Shown: positions 27,213 to 35,962 of the stretch, piece after piece | How the letters are laid out: every line of letters starts with the position of its first letter | Numbering within the stretch: position 1 is the first letter of the stretch | NCBI GenBank assembly: GCA_009772935.1 | Contig: WOUR01000048.1 | Span: forward strand, 1-37,820 | From: Rhodospirillaceae bacterium | GTDB lineage: Bacteria > Pseudomonadota > Alphaproteobacteria > Reyranellales > Reyranellaceae | Direction of reading: 5' to 3' | DNA length: 37,820 nucleotides | The notes under the pieces: generated by a model | What the model was told of the DNA's origin: nothing | Seen by the model: only the letters and a program-made list of their open reading frames with translations | Database searches by the model: none | Translations under genes and position numbers: made by a program

Positions 27213-27218
27213 CACAAC

Positions 27219-28055
27219 ATGACCGCAGCTGCACAACTGATGGCCGGTAAAAAAGGCCTCGTAATGGGCGTCGCCAACGAACGCTCTATCGCTTGGGGGA
27301 TTGCCAAGGCCTGCCACGACCAGGGGGCCGAGGTGGCCTTCACTTTCCAGGGCGACGCCCTGGAGAAGCGTGTGCGGCCGCTGGCCAACTCTATCGGTGC
27401 GAAGATCATCGAACCGTGCGACGTGACCAACCCCGCCAGCATCGACGCCGTCTTTGCCAAGCTGGAGAAGGAATGGGGCAAGCTGGACTTCGTCGTCCAC
27501 GCCATCGCCTTTTCGAACAAGGACGAGCTGCGCGGCCGCTACCTCGACACCACGTCCGACAACTTCAATCTCACGATGAACGTGAGCGTCTACTCCTTCA
27601 CCGCGGTGGCGCAGCGCGCCGTGCCGCTGATGAAGGACGGCGGCAGCCTGCTCACCCTGACCTACTACGGCGCCGAGCGGGTGATCCCGCACTACAACGT
27701 CATGGGCGTCGCCAAGGCCGCTCTCGAGGCGAGCGTGCGCTACCTGGCGACGGACCTCGGCGAGCAGAAGATCCGCGTCAACGCGATCTCGGCCGGCCCG
27801 ATCAAGACGCTGGCCTTCGCTGGCATCAACGACGGCCGCTACATCCTGAAGTGGAACGAGCTCAATTCTCCGCTGAAGCGCAACGTCACGACCGAGGAAG
27901 TCGGCAATGCCGGCCTCTATCTCCTGTCCGATCTCGGCACCGGCGTGACCGGTGAAGTGATGCACGTCGATGCCGGCTACCACGTCGTCGGCATGATCAA
28001 CACCTCGTCCGCGAAGCAGATCGCCGAATTGCTCGGCAACTTCGAAGGCGAGTAG
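27219..28055 (+). CDS. fabI: Enoyl-[acyl-carrier-protein] reductase (NADH)
   Basis: 278 residues. FabI reduces trans-2-enoyl-ACP in the last step of each fatty acid elongation round. It is an SDR-fold protein with the FabI-specific cofactor loop (GLVMGVANERSIAWGIA, about 13-29) and the catalytic Tyr159-x6-Lys166 spacing (HYNVMGVAK), with Tyr149/150 before GAERV. The triclosan/isoniazid-type pocket residues look ordinary. The first ATG gives an N-terminal seven-residue leader before MAGKKGLVMG. aroC follows after 18 bases on the same strand. FabI is essential in most alphaproteobacteria that lack FabK/FabV. Confidence 0.96.
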   Translation: MTAAAQLMAGKKGLVMGVANERSIAWGIAKACHDQGAEVAFTFQGDALEKRVRPLANSIGAKIIEPCDVTNPASIDAVFAKLEKEWGKLDFVVHAIAFSNKDELRGRYLDTTSDNFNLTMNVSVYSFTAVAQRAVPLMKDGGSLLTLTYYGAERVIPHYNVMGVAKAALEASVRYLATDLGEQKIRVNAISAGPIKTLAFAGINDGRYILKWNELNSPLKRNVTTEEVGNAGLYLLSDLGTGVTGEVMHVDAGYHVVGMINTSSAKQIAELLGNFEGE

Positions 28056-28073
28056 CGCAGGAGGCCGGCGACC

Positions 28074-29144
28074 ATGGCCGGCAGCAGTTTCGGTACCCTC
28101 TTCCGGTTCACCAGCTGGGGCGAAAGCCACGGGCCGGCGATCGGCTGCGTGGTCGATGGCGCGCCGCCGCGGATTCCCCTCGGCGAGGCCGATATCCAGG
28201 TGTGGATGGACAAGCGCCGTCCCGGCCAGTCGCGCTTCGTCACCCAGCGCCAGGAGCCGGACACGGTGAAGATCCTGTCCGGCGTCTTCGAAGGCGTGAC
28301 CACCGGTACACCGATCGGGCTGCACATCGACAATGTCGACCAGCGCAGCCGTGACTATGGCGAGATCAAGGACCAGTTCCGGCCGAGCCACGCCGACTAC
28401 ACCTATCAAATGAAGTATGGCGTGCGAGACTATCGCGGCGGCGGCCGCCAGTCGGCGCGCGAAACCGCGGTGCGCGTCGCAGCCGGGGCCATTGCCCGGA
28501 AAATCCTGGGGGATGGCGTCACCATCCGCGGCGCCGTGGTCCAGATCGGCACGCAGAAGATCGACCGCGCCAACTGGGACTGGGACGCGACCGGCGACAA
28601 TCCCTTCTGGTGCCCCGATCGCCAGGCGGCGCAGAACTGGGAAGGCTACCTGGACGACGTGCGCAAGCGCGGCAGTTCGTGCGGCGCGGTAATCGAGGTC
28701 GTGGCCTCGGGCGTGCCCGTCGGGCTCGGCGATCCGGTCTACGACAAGCTCGATGCCGACCTCGCCAAGGCGCTGATGAGCATCAATGCCGTGAAGGGCG
28801 TGGAGATCGGCGACGGCTTCGCCGCTGCCGCCCTGAGCGGCGAGGAGAATGCCGACGAGATGCGTATGCTGGGCGGCCAGCCCGGCTTCCTCAGCAACCA
28901 TGCCGGCGGCATCCTCGGCGGCATCTCGACCGGCCAGGACATCGTGTGCCGCCTCGCGGTCAAGCCGACGAGTTCGATCCTGACGCCGGTTCGCAGCGTC
29001 GACCGAAACGGCCGCGAGATCGAATTGCGCACCAAGGGCCGCCACGATCCTTGCGTCGGCATTCGCGGCACCCCGGTGGCCGAAGCGATGATGGCGTGCG
29101 TCCTCGCGGACCATCTGCTGCGCCATCGCGCTCAGACCGGCTAG
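28074..29144 (+). CDS. aroC: Chorismate synthase
   Basis: 356 residues, standard length. It converts 5-enolpyruvylshikimate-3-phosphate to chorismate, the last common step of aromatic amino acid synthesis, using reduced FMN. Signature blocks are present: SWGESHGPAIGCVVDG near the N-terminus, RSRDYGEIKDQFRPSHADYTY with YRGGGRQSARET in the middle, and the C-terminal GRHDPCVGIRG.PVAEAM. AGGAGG lies 10 bases upstream of the ATG. It forms an apparent operon with fabI, a grouping seen in several alphaproteobacteria. Confidence 0.97.
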   Translation: MAGSSFGTLFRFTSWGESHGPAIGCVVDGAPPRIPLGEADIQVWMDKRRPGQSRFVTQRQEPDTVKILSGVFEGVTTGTPIGLHIDNVDQRSRDYGEIKDQFRPSHADYTYQMKYGVRDYRGGGRQSARETAVRVAAGAIARKILGDGVTIRGAVVQIGTQKIDRANWDWDATGDNPFWCPDRQAAQNWEGYLDDVRKRGSSCGAVIEVVASGVPVGLGDPVYDKLDADLAKALMSINAVKGVEIGDGFAAAALSGEENADEMRMLGGQPGFLSNHAGGILGGISTGQDIVCRLAVKPTSSILTPVRSVDRNGREIELRTKGRHDPCVGIRGTPVAEAMMACVLADHLLRHRAQTG

Positions 29145-29153
29145 CGCGCCGCA

Positions 29154-29693
29154 ATGGTCGCCCAGCAAGCCCTGCAGGTGCGCTACGGCACCCTCCACAA
29201 TCTCGGGATGGCGGCCGTCGCGCTGCTGATGATCGGCTCGGCGATCGCGCATTTCACATCGGGCAATTCGGACAACGCGCCCACCCTGTCGCTGAAAGAC
29301 CCGCGCTTCGTGATGTTCTCGCTTCTGGCGCTGATCATGGCCTACTACATTTTTGTCGGCGTCAGTCGCTATCTGGATCGCACGCCGCAGGTCGTGATCG
29401 ACCACGAAGGCATCGCGCTAGGTTTCGGTCGCAACGCCCGTATCGCCTGGGGCGACATCGAGTGGGTCCGGATCCGCCGCCTCGGGATGCGCGCCCAGTT
29501 GCAGATCGGCGTCGAACCGCAGGCCTTCCTCGCAGCGGACCTGCGCCTTTCCCAGTTCAATGTCGATGACAGCCTGCGCCCGATCCGCGGCGTACCGGCA
29601 GCCGTCGTGGTCCGCGACAACGGCCTCGACTCAAATGCCACAGCGATGCTTGACGCCGTGAAGGCGTTCCGGCCGAATCTCGTCCGCTCCTAG
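29154..29693 (+). CDS. Small two-helix membrane protein with PH-like domain
   Basis: 179 residues. Two membrane helices (about 17-36 and 52-68) are followed by a soluble C-terminal domain of about 105 residues. It begins with VVIDHEGIALGFGRNARIAWGDIEWVRI, a pattern typical of bacterial PH-like (STM3941-type) domains, in which a strand with a G-I/L-x motif precedes a W/I-x-D/E-I turn. The function is unknown. It lies nine bases after aroC and 32 bases before sppA, so it is probably cotranscribed with both, and an envelope role next to SppA is plausible. Confidence 0.75.
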   Translation: MVAQQALQVRYGTLHNLGMAAVALLMIGSAIAHFTSGNSDNAPTLSLKDPRFVMFSLLALIMAYYIFVGVSRYLDRTPQVVIDHEGIALGFGRNARIAWGDIEWVRIRRLGMRAQLQIGVEPQAFLAADLRLSQFNVDDSLRPIRGVPAAVVVRDNGLDSNATAMLDAVKAFRPNLVRS

Positions 29694-29725
29694 TCAGCAT
29701 TCAGTCACCAGAGGGAAACTCTCGC

Positions 29726-31483
29726 ATGCGGCGTTTCATCGTCGGCTTTCTTGCGACCATTGGCACCCTCGTCCTGCTGGCAGTCGTCGCCGGCGTGGCC
29801 TACTTCGCCTCGGGGCCCTTTTCGCCCAAGCCGCTGCCGCAGCAGATGGTGCTGTCGCTGGACCTGCGTTCGCTGCCACCGGAGACCACGTCGACCGGCC
29901 TGCTGAGCGGCGGCCTGTTCGGCAGCTCGCGAGACATCGTCGAGACCGTGCAGCTCCTGTGGCAGGCGGCAGACGACCCTCGCGTCGTCGGCCTGTATGT
30001 CGAGATCGGCGACGAAGCGGGAGGCCTCGCTCGCGTGCAGGAGTTGCGCCAGGCGATCGCGCACTTCCGCGGCAAGGGCAAGTTCGCGGTTGGATTCGCT
30101 GAGTCCCTCGGCAGCGGCGGCAACCATGTCGCCGACTACTATCTCGCCGCCGCGCTGGAGCAGATCTGGCTGCAGCCGAGCGGCGGCTTCGGCGTCACCG
30201 GAATCGCCGTCGAGACACCGTTCATCAAGGGCGGCCTCGACAAGCTTGGCGTCAAGGTCGAAGGCGGCCGGCGCTACGAGTACAAGAGCGCGCCCGACAC
30301 GTTCCTCGAGACGAGTTACACGCGTCCCGCCCGCGAGAACCTGCAGCAGTTGATCGACAGCCTGTTCGGCCAGTTCGTGAGCGACGTGGCGCGTGACCGC
30401 AAGATCGAACCCGCGCAGCTTCGCCGCCTGATCGACACGGCGCCGCACGAGTCCGAGCAGGCCCGGCGGGACGGCCTCGTCGACAAGATCGGCTATCGCG
30501 CCGACGCGCTCGAGGATGTCTACCAGCGGGCCAACGGCAAGCGCGATCTGGTGACCCTGGCGGAATATGCCGGCGACGAGACACGTCCCGAGCAGCACGG
30601 CGAGGTCGTCGCCCTCGTGCGGGTAAGCGGCGCCATCATGTCGGGCGGTGGCAAAGGCGGTCCCTTGGAGGACGACGCGATGGCCAACGCCGAGGACGTG
30701 GTCGAGGCGCTGGAGAACGCCGCGCAGGCCAAGGACGTGCGCGCCATCGTCCTGCGCATAGACTCCCCCGGGGGCACCTACCCCGCCGCAGACGCCATTG
30801 CCGACGCGGTTGGCCGGGCGCGCGCCGCCGGCAAGCCCGTCATCGTCTCGATGGGTGACGTGGCGGCTTCAGGCGGCTATCTGGCCGCCGTGCGCGGTGA
30901 CGTGATCGTCGCTCAGCCAACGACCATCACCGCCTCGATCGGCGTCTTCAGCATCTGGCCCATGGCACAGGAGCTGCTGACCTCGCTCGGCGTCAATGTC
31001 GAGCGCGTCTCAGTCGGCCGAAACGCCGGCATGCACTCGACCTTCCAGCCGCCGACGCCGGCCCAGCGCTACGCCGTCAACCGGGAGCTCGACGTCATCT
31101 ATGCGGCCTTCACGACCCAGGTCGCCGAGTCCCGCAATCTCGACGCCAACCGCATCGACGCCGCCGCCCGCGGCCGCGTCTTCAGCGGCACCGATGCCAA
31201 GCAAGCCGGCCTGGTGGACGAACTCGGCGGCCTGCAGCTCGCGCTCAACATCGCCAAGGCCAAGGCCGGCATCGGCGAGGGCCGCAAGGTCGAGATCCGC
31301 CGCTATCCCGACGAGGGCGACCGCTGGCAGAGAATGATCGACCGGCTGTTCAAGTTGTCGGGCGTTGCGTCGGCACCCAGCATGGGCATGCCCCGCGAAG
31401 TGCGCGAGGCGCTCGCGACGTTCGGTGTCGCGGCGCGGCCCGGAAACGTCCGCCTGCCACCCCTGCCGCCGCTCTGGCGCTAG
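29726..31483 (+). CDS. sppA: Signal peptide peptidase SppA (67-kDa type)
   Basis: 585 residues, the long form with two tandem ClpP-fold domains. A single N-terminal membrane anchor (about 8-28) puts the body in the periplasm, where SppA degrades cleaved signal peptides. The Ser/Lys dyad is split between the halves: Lys187 in RRYEYKSAPDTF and Ser382 in DVAASGGYLAA, as in E. coli Lys209/Ser409. DSPGG (346-350) is the oxyanion region. GAGGGA is a ribosome site upstream of the ATG. It is the last gene of the fabI-aroC run and converges on a 2H phosphoesterase gene with only 43 bases between. Confidence 0.94.
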   Translation: MRRFIVGFLATIGTLVLLAVVAGVAYFASGPFSPKPLPQQMVLSLDLRSLPPETTSTGLLSGGLFGSSRDIVETVQLLWQAADDPRVVGLYVEIGDEAGGLARVQELRQAIAHFRGKGKFAVGFAESLGSGGNHVADYYLAAALEQIWLQPSGGFGVTGIAVETPFIKGGLDKLGVKVEGGRRYEYKSAPDTFLETSYTRPARENLQQLIDSLFGQFVSDVARDRKIEPAQLRRLIDTAPHESEQARRDGLVDKIGYRADALEDVYQRANGKRDLVTLAEYAGDETRPEQHGEVVALVRVSGAIMSGGGKGGPLEDDAMANAEDVVEALENAAQAKDVRAIVLRIDSPGGTYPAADAIADAVGRARAAGKPVIVSMGDVAASGGYLAAVRGDVIVAQPTTITASIGVFSIWPMAQELLTSLGVNVERVSVGRNAGMHSTFQPPTPAQRYAVNRELDVIYAAFTTQVAESRNLDANRIDAAARGRVFSGTDAKQAGLVDELGGLQLALNIAKAKAGIGEGRKVEIRRYPDEGDRWQRMIDRLFKLSGVASAPSMGMPREVREALATFGVAARPGNVRLPPLPPLWR

Positions 31484-31526
31484 CGCCGTTCCTCCGGAAG
31501 AGCGAGCAGGGGTCGGTGCGCGATCC

Positions 31527-32009
31527 TCATGCGCCGAAGCGCATGCTCATCAACGTTTCAAGGCTGTCGCCCGTTCGCCTCAGCAGTGCCAGCTCCTCGA
31601 TCCGCCCGGTCATCGGCAGATTCTGGCGGCCGACGATGCGGGCCACCTGCTCGGCCTCGGCAGCGCTGCGAAACCGGCCGAGCGTGATGTGCGGCTCGAA
31701 CGGCTCGCTGCCGGGAATCTGATTCAAGATGTCGTAGAGCGCCGACAGCTCGGCCGCACCGTCCGACGGTTCGGCATGGAGGTACAGGTCGGACCGGACG
31801 ATCCGGTCAATCTGGAACCAGAAGGGCCGCCGTGTGACGCTCTCAAGCGCCGCCCGCAATTCGACCTCGCGCTCGTCCGCGACGCCAAACACGAGGGTGA
31901 AGTGCGGGCCGATCAGCGCCGCCTCATCCGGATGGTACTGCGCCCGCAGCCGGCGCAGCGCCGTATCGTCGGCCTCGCCGAGCACCGGCCAGGCCACGAC
32001 GTAGAGCAT
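31527..32009 (-). CDS. 2H phosphoesterase (2'-5' RNA ligase-like)
   Basis: 160 residues. Two H-x-T-x motifs, PH36-F-T38-L and PH107-I-T109-L, define the LigT/2H fold. Such enzymes act on 2',5' or cyclic phosphodiesters in RNA or on small nucleotides; the substrate of this one is unknown. Its ATG lies one base after the stop of the DUF169 gene, so coupling is tight. The end of the gene forms a perfect hairpin, CATGCGC-TTCG-GCGCATG on the minus strand (31528-31545), with a cUUCGg loop overlapping the stop codon. Confidence 0.82.
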   Translation of the reverse strand: MLYVVAWPVLGEADDTALRRLRAQYHPDEAALIGPHFTLVFGVADEREVELRAALESVTRRPFWFQIDRIVRSDLYLHAEPSDGAAELSALYDILNQIPGSEPFEPHITLGRFRSAAEAEQVARIVGRQNLPMTGRIEELALLRRTGDSLETLMSMRFGA

Positions 32010-32010
32010 C

Positions 32011-32838
32011 TCAGCTGTAGCTCTTGGCCATGCCGAGCGCCGGATCCATCACCGCGCCATAGGGCGGGAACGGATAGCGCAGGCCGTTCTTGCCGAGATG
32101 CCCCATGCCCTCGACCGCCCGCAGCAGCTCGTCCGGCGGGCAGGCCATCAGCAGCTCGTCGTCGGCCACGCCGCCGTAACGCCGCTCGGCGAAGCAGGGC
32201 AGCGACAGCGACGTCTGACGCGTGGCGAGTGCCCGGCCCCAAGAATCGGCACAGGCGCTCTCGCCCGTCACGGTGAAGTCGTAGCGACGGTAGCGGTGAT
32301 ACTGCAGCCCGTTGATGAAGTAGATCATCTGCCCGGGCGTGCCGTAGAACAGGCAGATGTCGGGCGGGTCGAGACGCGCCGAGCGCAGCGGCGACACGAC
32401 CAGGCCGTTGTACTTGCCGTTCGGCACGCGCGGCATCTGGGCCTGGTGGGCGGCCGAAGCCTCTTTGTTGCCGAACCAGACGCCGTTCATGTGGTCGCCG
32501 GAGAGAAAGCCCTCGCCCGGATGGTTGAGGCCGACGACGCCGCCGCAATTGCCGCCGCGCGTATTGTCGACGGTGATTCCCAGCGTGAATCCGTACCAGC
32601 GCGACTGCGTCACCATCTGGCACATGGTGAACTTGAACCCCTCGGTCGGCTTGCGTACGCCTTTGATCTTGTCCATCTCGGCCGGGTCCTCGAACAGGCG
32701 CATGCCGATCGGCTGGGTACGGATGCGCAGCAGTTCGATGAGCTTGTTGCTCGCCTCGGCCAGCATGGCGCCGGTGATGGTCTCGGGCGGCGTCCACGGG
32801 GCGGTCTTGTAGCCCGGCGGCAGCGTCTGGACATTCAT
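32011..32838 (-). CDS. DUF169 (COG2043) family protein
   Basis: 275 residues. The family pattern is visible: a P-I-G-M-R-L opening, CQMV...R (Cys73), GGNCGG (Cys98), a PPDICLFYG block (Cys162), ESACADSWG (Cys196), SLPCFAERR (Cys215) and LLMACPPDEL (Cys233). The repeated cysteines suggest metal or Fe-S binding, which is not proved for the family. A strong GGAGG site is placed nine bases before the ATG. It sits between an SDR and a 2H phosphoesterase in an operon led by a MetY-type enzyme. The role is unknown. Confidence 0.8.
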   Translation of the reverse strand: MNVQTLPPGYKTAPWTPPETITGAMLAEASNKLIELLRIRTQPIGMRLFEDPAEMDKIKGVRKPTEGFKFTMCQMVTQSRWYGFTLGITVDNTRGGNCGGVVGLNHPGEGFLSGDHMNGVWFGNKEASAAHQAQMPRVPNGKYNGLVVSPLRSARLDPPDICLFYGTPGQMIYFINGLQYHRYRRYDFTVTGESACADSWGRALATRQTSLSLPCFAERRYGGVADDELLMACPPDELLRAVEGMGHLGKNGLRYPFPPYGAVMDPALGMAKSYS

Positions 32839-32859
32839 TGTTGTTTCCTCCGTGTCTGG

Positions 32860-33597
32860 CTAGGTGAGGTTCAACCCACCATCGGCGATGACGATCTCTC
32901 CGGTAACGTAGTCGTTGGCGCAAAGGGCGGCCACCAGATCGGCGATGTCCTCCGGTTTCGCAGGTCGCTTCATCGGCGACCTGGTCTTCCAAGTCTCCAG
33001 CATGTCGGGCCAGTTCGCCGTCATCGGCGTCTCGACCAGTCCCGGCGCCACGGCATTGACGCGGATGTCCGGTCCCAACGACAGCGCCAGCAGCTTGGTC
33101 ACGTGATGCAGCGCCGCCTTGGACGCGGCATATGGAATCGACGAGCCCTTGGGCCGCGCACCGGCATGCGTGCCGATGTTGACGATGCTGGCCGGGCGGC
33201 CGCCCGAAGCGGAGTGGCGCAAGGCAAATTCGGCCTCCGCCGTCAGCATGAAAGGCGCGATCAGGTTCACATCGAGCATCTGCCGCCACAGCGCCGGCGT
33301 CGCGGCCTTGAGATCCGAGTGCGGGATGCGGATCGAGAGGCCAGCATTGTTGACCAGCACGTCGAGCCGCCCATGCGCCTCCAGCACCGACGCGACGAGG
33401 CCGCGCGCCGCCGCCTCATCGCCGAGGTCGGCTTGGTGATAGGTCGCCCGTGGCAGCTCGGCGACCATCGCCTTTCCCACCTGGGCGGAGCTTCGTGAAT
33501 GAAGGGCCACGGCATAACCGTCGCGCCACAGGCGGCGCGCGATGGCGGCGCCGATCCCGGACGTCGAACCGGTGACCAGGGCGACGCGCTCAGACAC
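32860..33597 (-). CDS. Short-chain dehydrogenase/reductase
   Basis: 245 residues beginning with GTG at 33595-33597, overlapping the hydrolase gene end by eight bases. It has the classical SDR fold: TGSTSGIG (9-16), DL (58-59), NNAG (83-86) and active-site Y156-x3-K160. The usual catalytic Ser is replaced by Thr143 in IVNIGTHAG. The C-terminal DYVTGEIVIADGGLNLT is typical. NADP(H) preference is likely from HSRSS after the second strand. The substrate is unknown; it may act on the product of the neighbouring hydrolase. Confidence 0.85.
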   Translation of the reverse strand: MSERVALVTGSTSGIGAAIARRLWRDGYAVALHSRSSAQVGKAMVAELPRATYHQADLGDEAAARGLVASVLEAHGRLDVLVNNAGLSIRIPHSDLKAATPALWRQMLDVNLIAPFMLTAEAEFALRHSASGGRPASIVNIGTHAGARPKGSSIPYAASKAALHHVTKLLALSLGPDIRVNAVAPGLVETPMTANWPDMLETWKTRSPMKRPAKPEDIADLVAALCANDYVTGEIVIADGGLNLT

Positions 33598-34378
33598 GGG
33601 ACTTCAACGCCTCCAGCGTTTCGTCCGGACGCTCCACCATCATGAAGTGCCCGCAATTGGGGATCACGAACGCTTTCGAGCCGGTGACGGCGGCGACCAG
33701 CGACTTCGCCTTGGCGGCGGGCGTCATGAGATCGCCGTCGCCGAGCACGAATACGGTCGGGCACTTCACGGCCGCCGCGCGGGCCGGCGCGTCCTTGTAG
33801 GCATTGCAGGCCACGAGATCGGTGTGGATCACATCCGGTATGTTGCCCGCCAGTACCGCCAGCGATTCGCGCCGCAACCACAGGCCGGGCGAGACCATGC
33901 CGCCTTTGTGAAGGGCATTGCCCATGCCCCAGAAGGTCATGAGCTCCTGCACCTTCACCGTGTTGGCCTTGGCCGACTCGAGCATCTCGGGATGAACCGG
34001 CATCTCCGAGGCGATGCCGCACAGGCCGAGCGCCCGCACTTTCTCGCCATGGCGTGCCGCGCAGTCGAGGGCGACCAGCGCGCCCATCGAATGGCCGACG
34101 AGAGCCGCCTCTTTCAGTCCCGCCGCCTCGATCAGCCGGGCCGTCCAGTCGGCCATCACCGGGATACTGTCGAGCGCCGGGCCGTCGGACCAGCCATGCG
34201 CCGGGAGATCGACGGCCAGGACGGCGCGGCCGTGATGGGCGAACCAGCGTGTCTGTAGGCGCCAGGCGGTACGGTCGAAACCGGCGCCATGGAGGAAAAT
34301 GATCGCGGGCCTGGCCGCATCGAATTCGGTACCACCGGTCGTCGCGAAGACGGTCCGGCCGTCGACGATGAGCTTCAT
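33590..34378 (-). CDS. Alpha/beta hydrolase
   Basis: 262 residues. The open frame reaches much further upstream, but I start at ATG 34376-34378 because that begins the family fold and lies two bases after the MetY-type stop. The triad is visible: nucleophile Ser97 in GHSMG, acid Asp216 (or Asp214) in GDGDLMTP, and His244 in GHFMMVERP; the oxyanion turn is LHGAGFD (29-35). This is a general esterase/lactonase/C-C hydrolase-type enzyme. Although metX (homoserine acetyltransferase) is also an alpha/beta hydrolase, this protein is too short and lacks its features. Confidence 0.85.
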   Translation of the reverse strand: MKLIVDGRTVFATTGGTEFDAARPAIIFLHGAGFDRTAWRLQTRWFAHHGRAVLAVDLPAHGWSDGPALDSIPVMADWTARLIEAAGLKEAALVGHSMGALVALDCAARHGEKVRALGLCGIASEMPVHPEMLESAKANTVKVQELMTFWGMGNALHKGGMVSPGLWLRRESLAVLAGNIPDVIHTDLVACNAYKDAPARAAAVKCPTVFVLGDGDLMTPAAKAKSLVAAVTGSKAFVIPNCGHFMMVERPDETLEALKSRV

Positions 34379-34380
34379 GG

Positions 34381-35676
34381 TCAGCCCTTCTGCGAGGCGC
34401 GCAGCGCCTGTCCGAGATCGTCGATCAGGTCCTCGGCATCCTCGAGGCCGACCGAGAGCCGGATCATGCCCTCGTCGATGCCGGCCTGCACGAGAGCCAC
34501 CGCATCGAGCTGGGCGTGCGTCGTCGAAGCGGGATGAATCACCAGCGACTTGGCATCGCCCACGTTGGCCAGATGCGAGAAGATCTTCAGCCGTTCGATG
34601 AACCGGCGGCCGGCCTCGCGACCGCCCTTGATGTCGAAGCTGAAAATCGAGCCCGTGCCCTTGGGCAGCATCCTCTGCGCCAGCGCATGGTCGGGATGAT
34701 CGGACATGTCTGGCGAGGCGATGCGTTCGACCGCCGGGTTGGTCTTCAGGAAGGCCATCACCTTGCGGGCGTTCTCGACGTGACGGGTGACGCGTAGTGG
34801 CAACGTCTCCAGGCCTTGGATCAGGTAGAAGGCGTTCTGCGGCGACAGGCAGCAGCCGAAATCGCGCACGCCCTCGCTGCGGGCGCGCATCACGAAGGCA
34901 TGCGGGCCGAATTCCTCGGCGAAATCGATGCCGTGATAGCCGGCATAGGGTTCGGTGAGCGTCGGGAATTTGCCGGAGCCTTCCCAGTCGAAGCGGCCGG
35001 AGTCGACGATGACGCCACCGATGGCCACACCATGGCCGCCCATGAACTTGGTCGCCGAATGGAAGACGATGTCCGCACCCAGGGTCAGCGGCTTGCACAG
35101 GATCGGCGAGGCGAAGGTATTGTCGATCATCAGCGGGATATTCGCCTCGTGGGCGATCGCGGCGATGGCCGGGATATCGAGCACCTCGCCTCCGGGATTG
35201 CCGATCGTCTCGCCCAGCACCAGGCGGGTCTCGGACCGGATGGCCTTGCGGAACCCCTCATGGTCGCGCGGATGGACGAAGGTCGTCTCGATGCCGAAGC
35301 GCGGCATCGTCAAGGCCAGCATGTTGCGCGTGCCGCCATAGAGTGAGGTCGAGGCGACGATGTGATTGCCCGCCCCCATGAGGGTGGCGATGGCGATGTG
35401 CAGCGCGGCCTGGCCGCTCGACACCGCGAGCGCGCCCGAGCCCTCCTCGAGCGCCGCCACACGCTCCTCGAACACCGATACGGTCGGGTTGGAGATGCGG
35501 CTATAGATGTGGCCGCCGACCTCCAGGTTGAACAGGCTCGCCGCATGGTCGACGTCGCGGAAGACGAAGGATGTCGTCTGGTAGATCGGCACCGCGCGCG
35601 CGCCCGTTGCGGGATCGGGGTGCTGTCCCGCATGCAGCGCCAGCGTGTCTGGCTTCAGGAACTTGGCTTCGACCAC
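34381..35676 (-). CDS. metY: O-acetylhomoserine sulfhydrylase / aminocarboxypropyltransferase
   Basis: 431 residues from a GTG at 35674-35676 preceded by GAGGGAG. PLP enzyme of the Cys/Met metabolism family: the PLP lysine is Lys210 in HSATKFMGGHG, YSRISNPT (58-65) is the substrate loop, and the length of about 430 favours the O-acetylhomoserine branch over the roughly 390-residue cystathionine enzymes. Expected reaction: O-acetylhomoserine plus sulfide (or methanethiol) to homocysteine (or methionine). It leads a compact minus-strand run with an alpha/beta hydrolase, SDR, DUF169 and 2H gene. No SAM riboswitch is evident upstream within the 31-base gap to the DUF1192 gene. Confidence 0.92.
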   Translation of the reverse strand: MVEAKFLKPDTLALHAGQHPDPATGARAVPIYQTTSFVFRDVDHAASLFNLEVGGHIYSRISNPTVSVFEERVAALEEGSGALAVSSGQAALHIAIATLMGAGNHIVASTSLYGGTRNMLALTMPRFGIETTFVHPRDHEGFRKAIRSETRLVLGETIGNPGGEVLDIPAIAAIAHEANIPLMIDNTFASPILCKPLTLGADIVFHSATKFMGGHGVAIGGVIVDSGRFDWEGSGKFPTLTEPYAGYHGIDFAEEFGPHAFVMRARSEGVRDFGCCLSPQNAFYLIQGLETLPLRVTRHVENARKVMAFLKTNPAVERIASPDMSDHPDHALAQRMLPKGTGSIFSFDIKGGREAGRRFIERLKIFSHLANVGDAKSLVIHPASTTHAQLDAVALVQAGIDEGMIRLSVGLEDAEDLIDDLGQALRASQKG

Positions 35677-35707
35677 GTCGTCTCCCTCTCAGCGGGCGAT
35701 CTTGCCG

Positions 35708-35896
35708 CTATTTCTTGAACAGCGAGGCCGCTGCCGCAGCATGGCTCTGCTTGGCCTTGATCTTGGCTTCGACACGCTCGAGCTCGGCCTTGAGAACGAG
35801 AACGTATTCCTCCAAGTCTTCGACGTTCATGACGTCGAGATTTCTCGGCTGTGTCTTCTTCTGCCTGGAGTCGAGATCGTCGAGTTCGAAGGCCAT
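35708..35896 (-). CDS. DUF1192 small coiled-coil protein
   Basis: 62 residues. The opening and middle (DLDSRQKKTQPRNLDVMNVEDLEEYV) are followed by a short heptad-like helix (LKAELERVEAKIKAKQSHA), matching DUF1192, a family found mostly in alphaproteobacteria. GGAGA lies eight bases before the ATG. It is divergent from the quinone oxidoreductase gene, its usual neighbour in the class. The function is unknown. Confidence 0.85.
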   Translation of the reverse strand: MAFELDDLDSRQKKTQPRNLDVMNVEDLEEYVLVLKAELERVEAKIKAKQSHAAAAASLFKK

Positions 35897-35962
35897 GGCG
35901 CGTCTCCACGGAAGCGGCTAAGGCAGGACTAGCACCGCTCCACCCGCTTCGAAAGGCCGACC

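Noticed and set aside
26985..29405. A very long open frame on the minus strand opposite fabI and aroC
   Set aside because: It is antisense to two unmistakable genes, has no recognisable domain and reflects the high GC of third positions.
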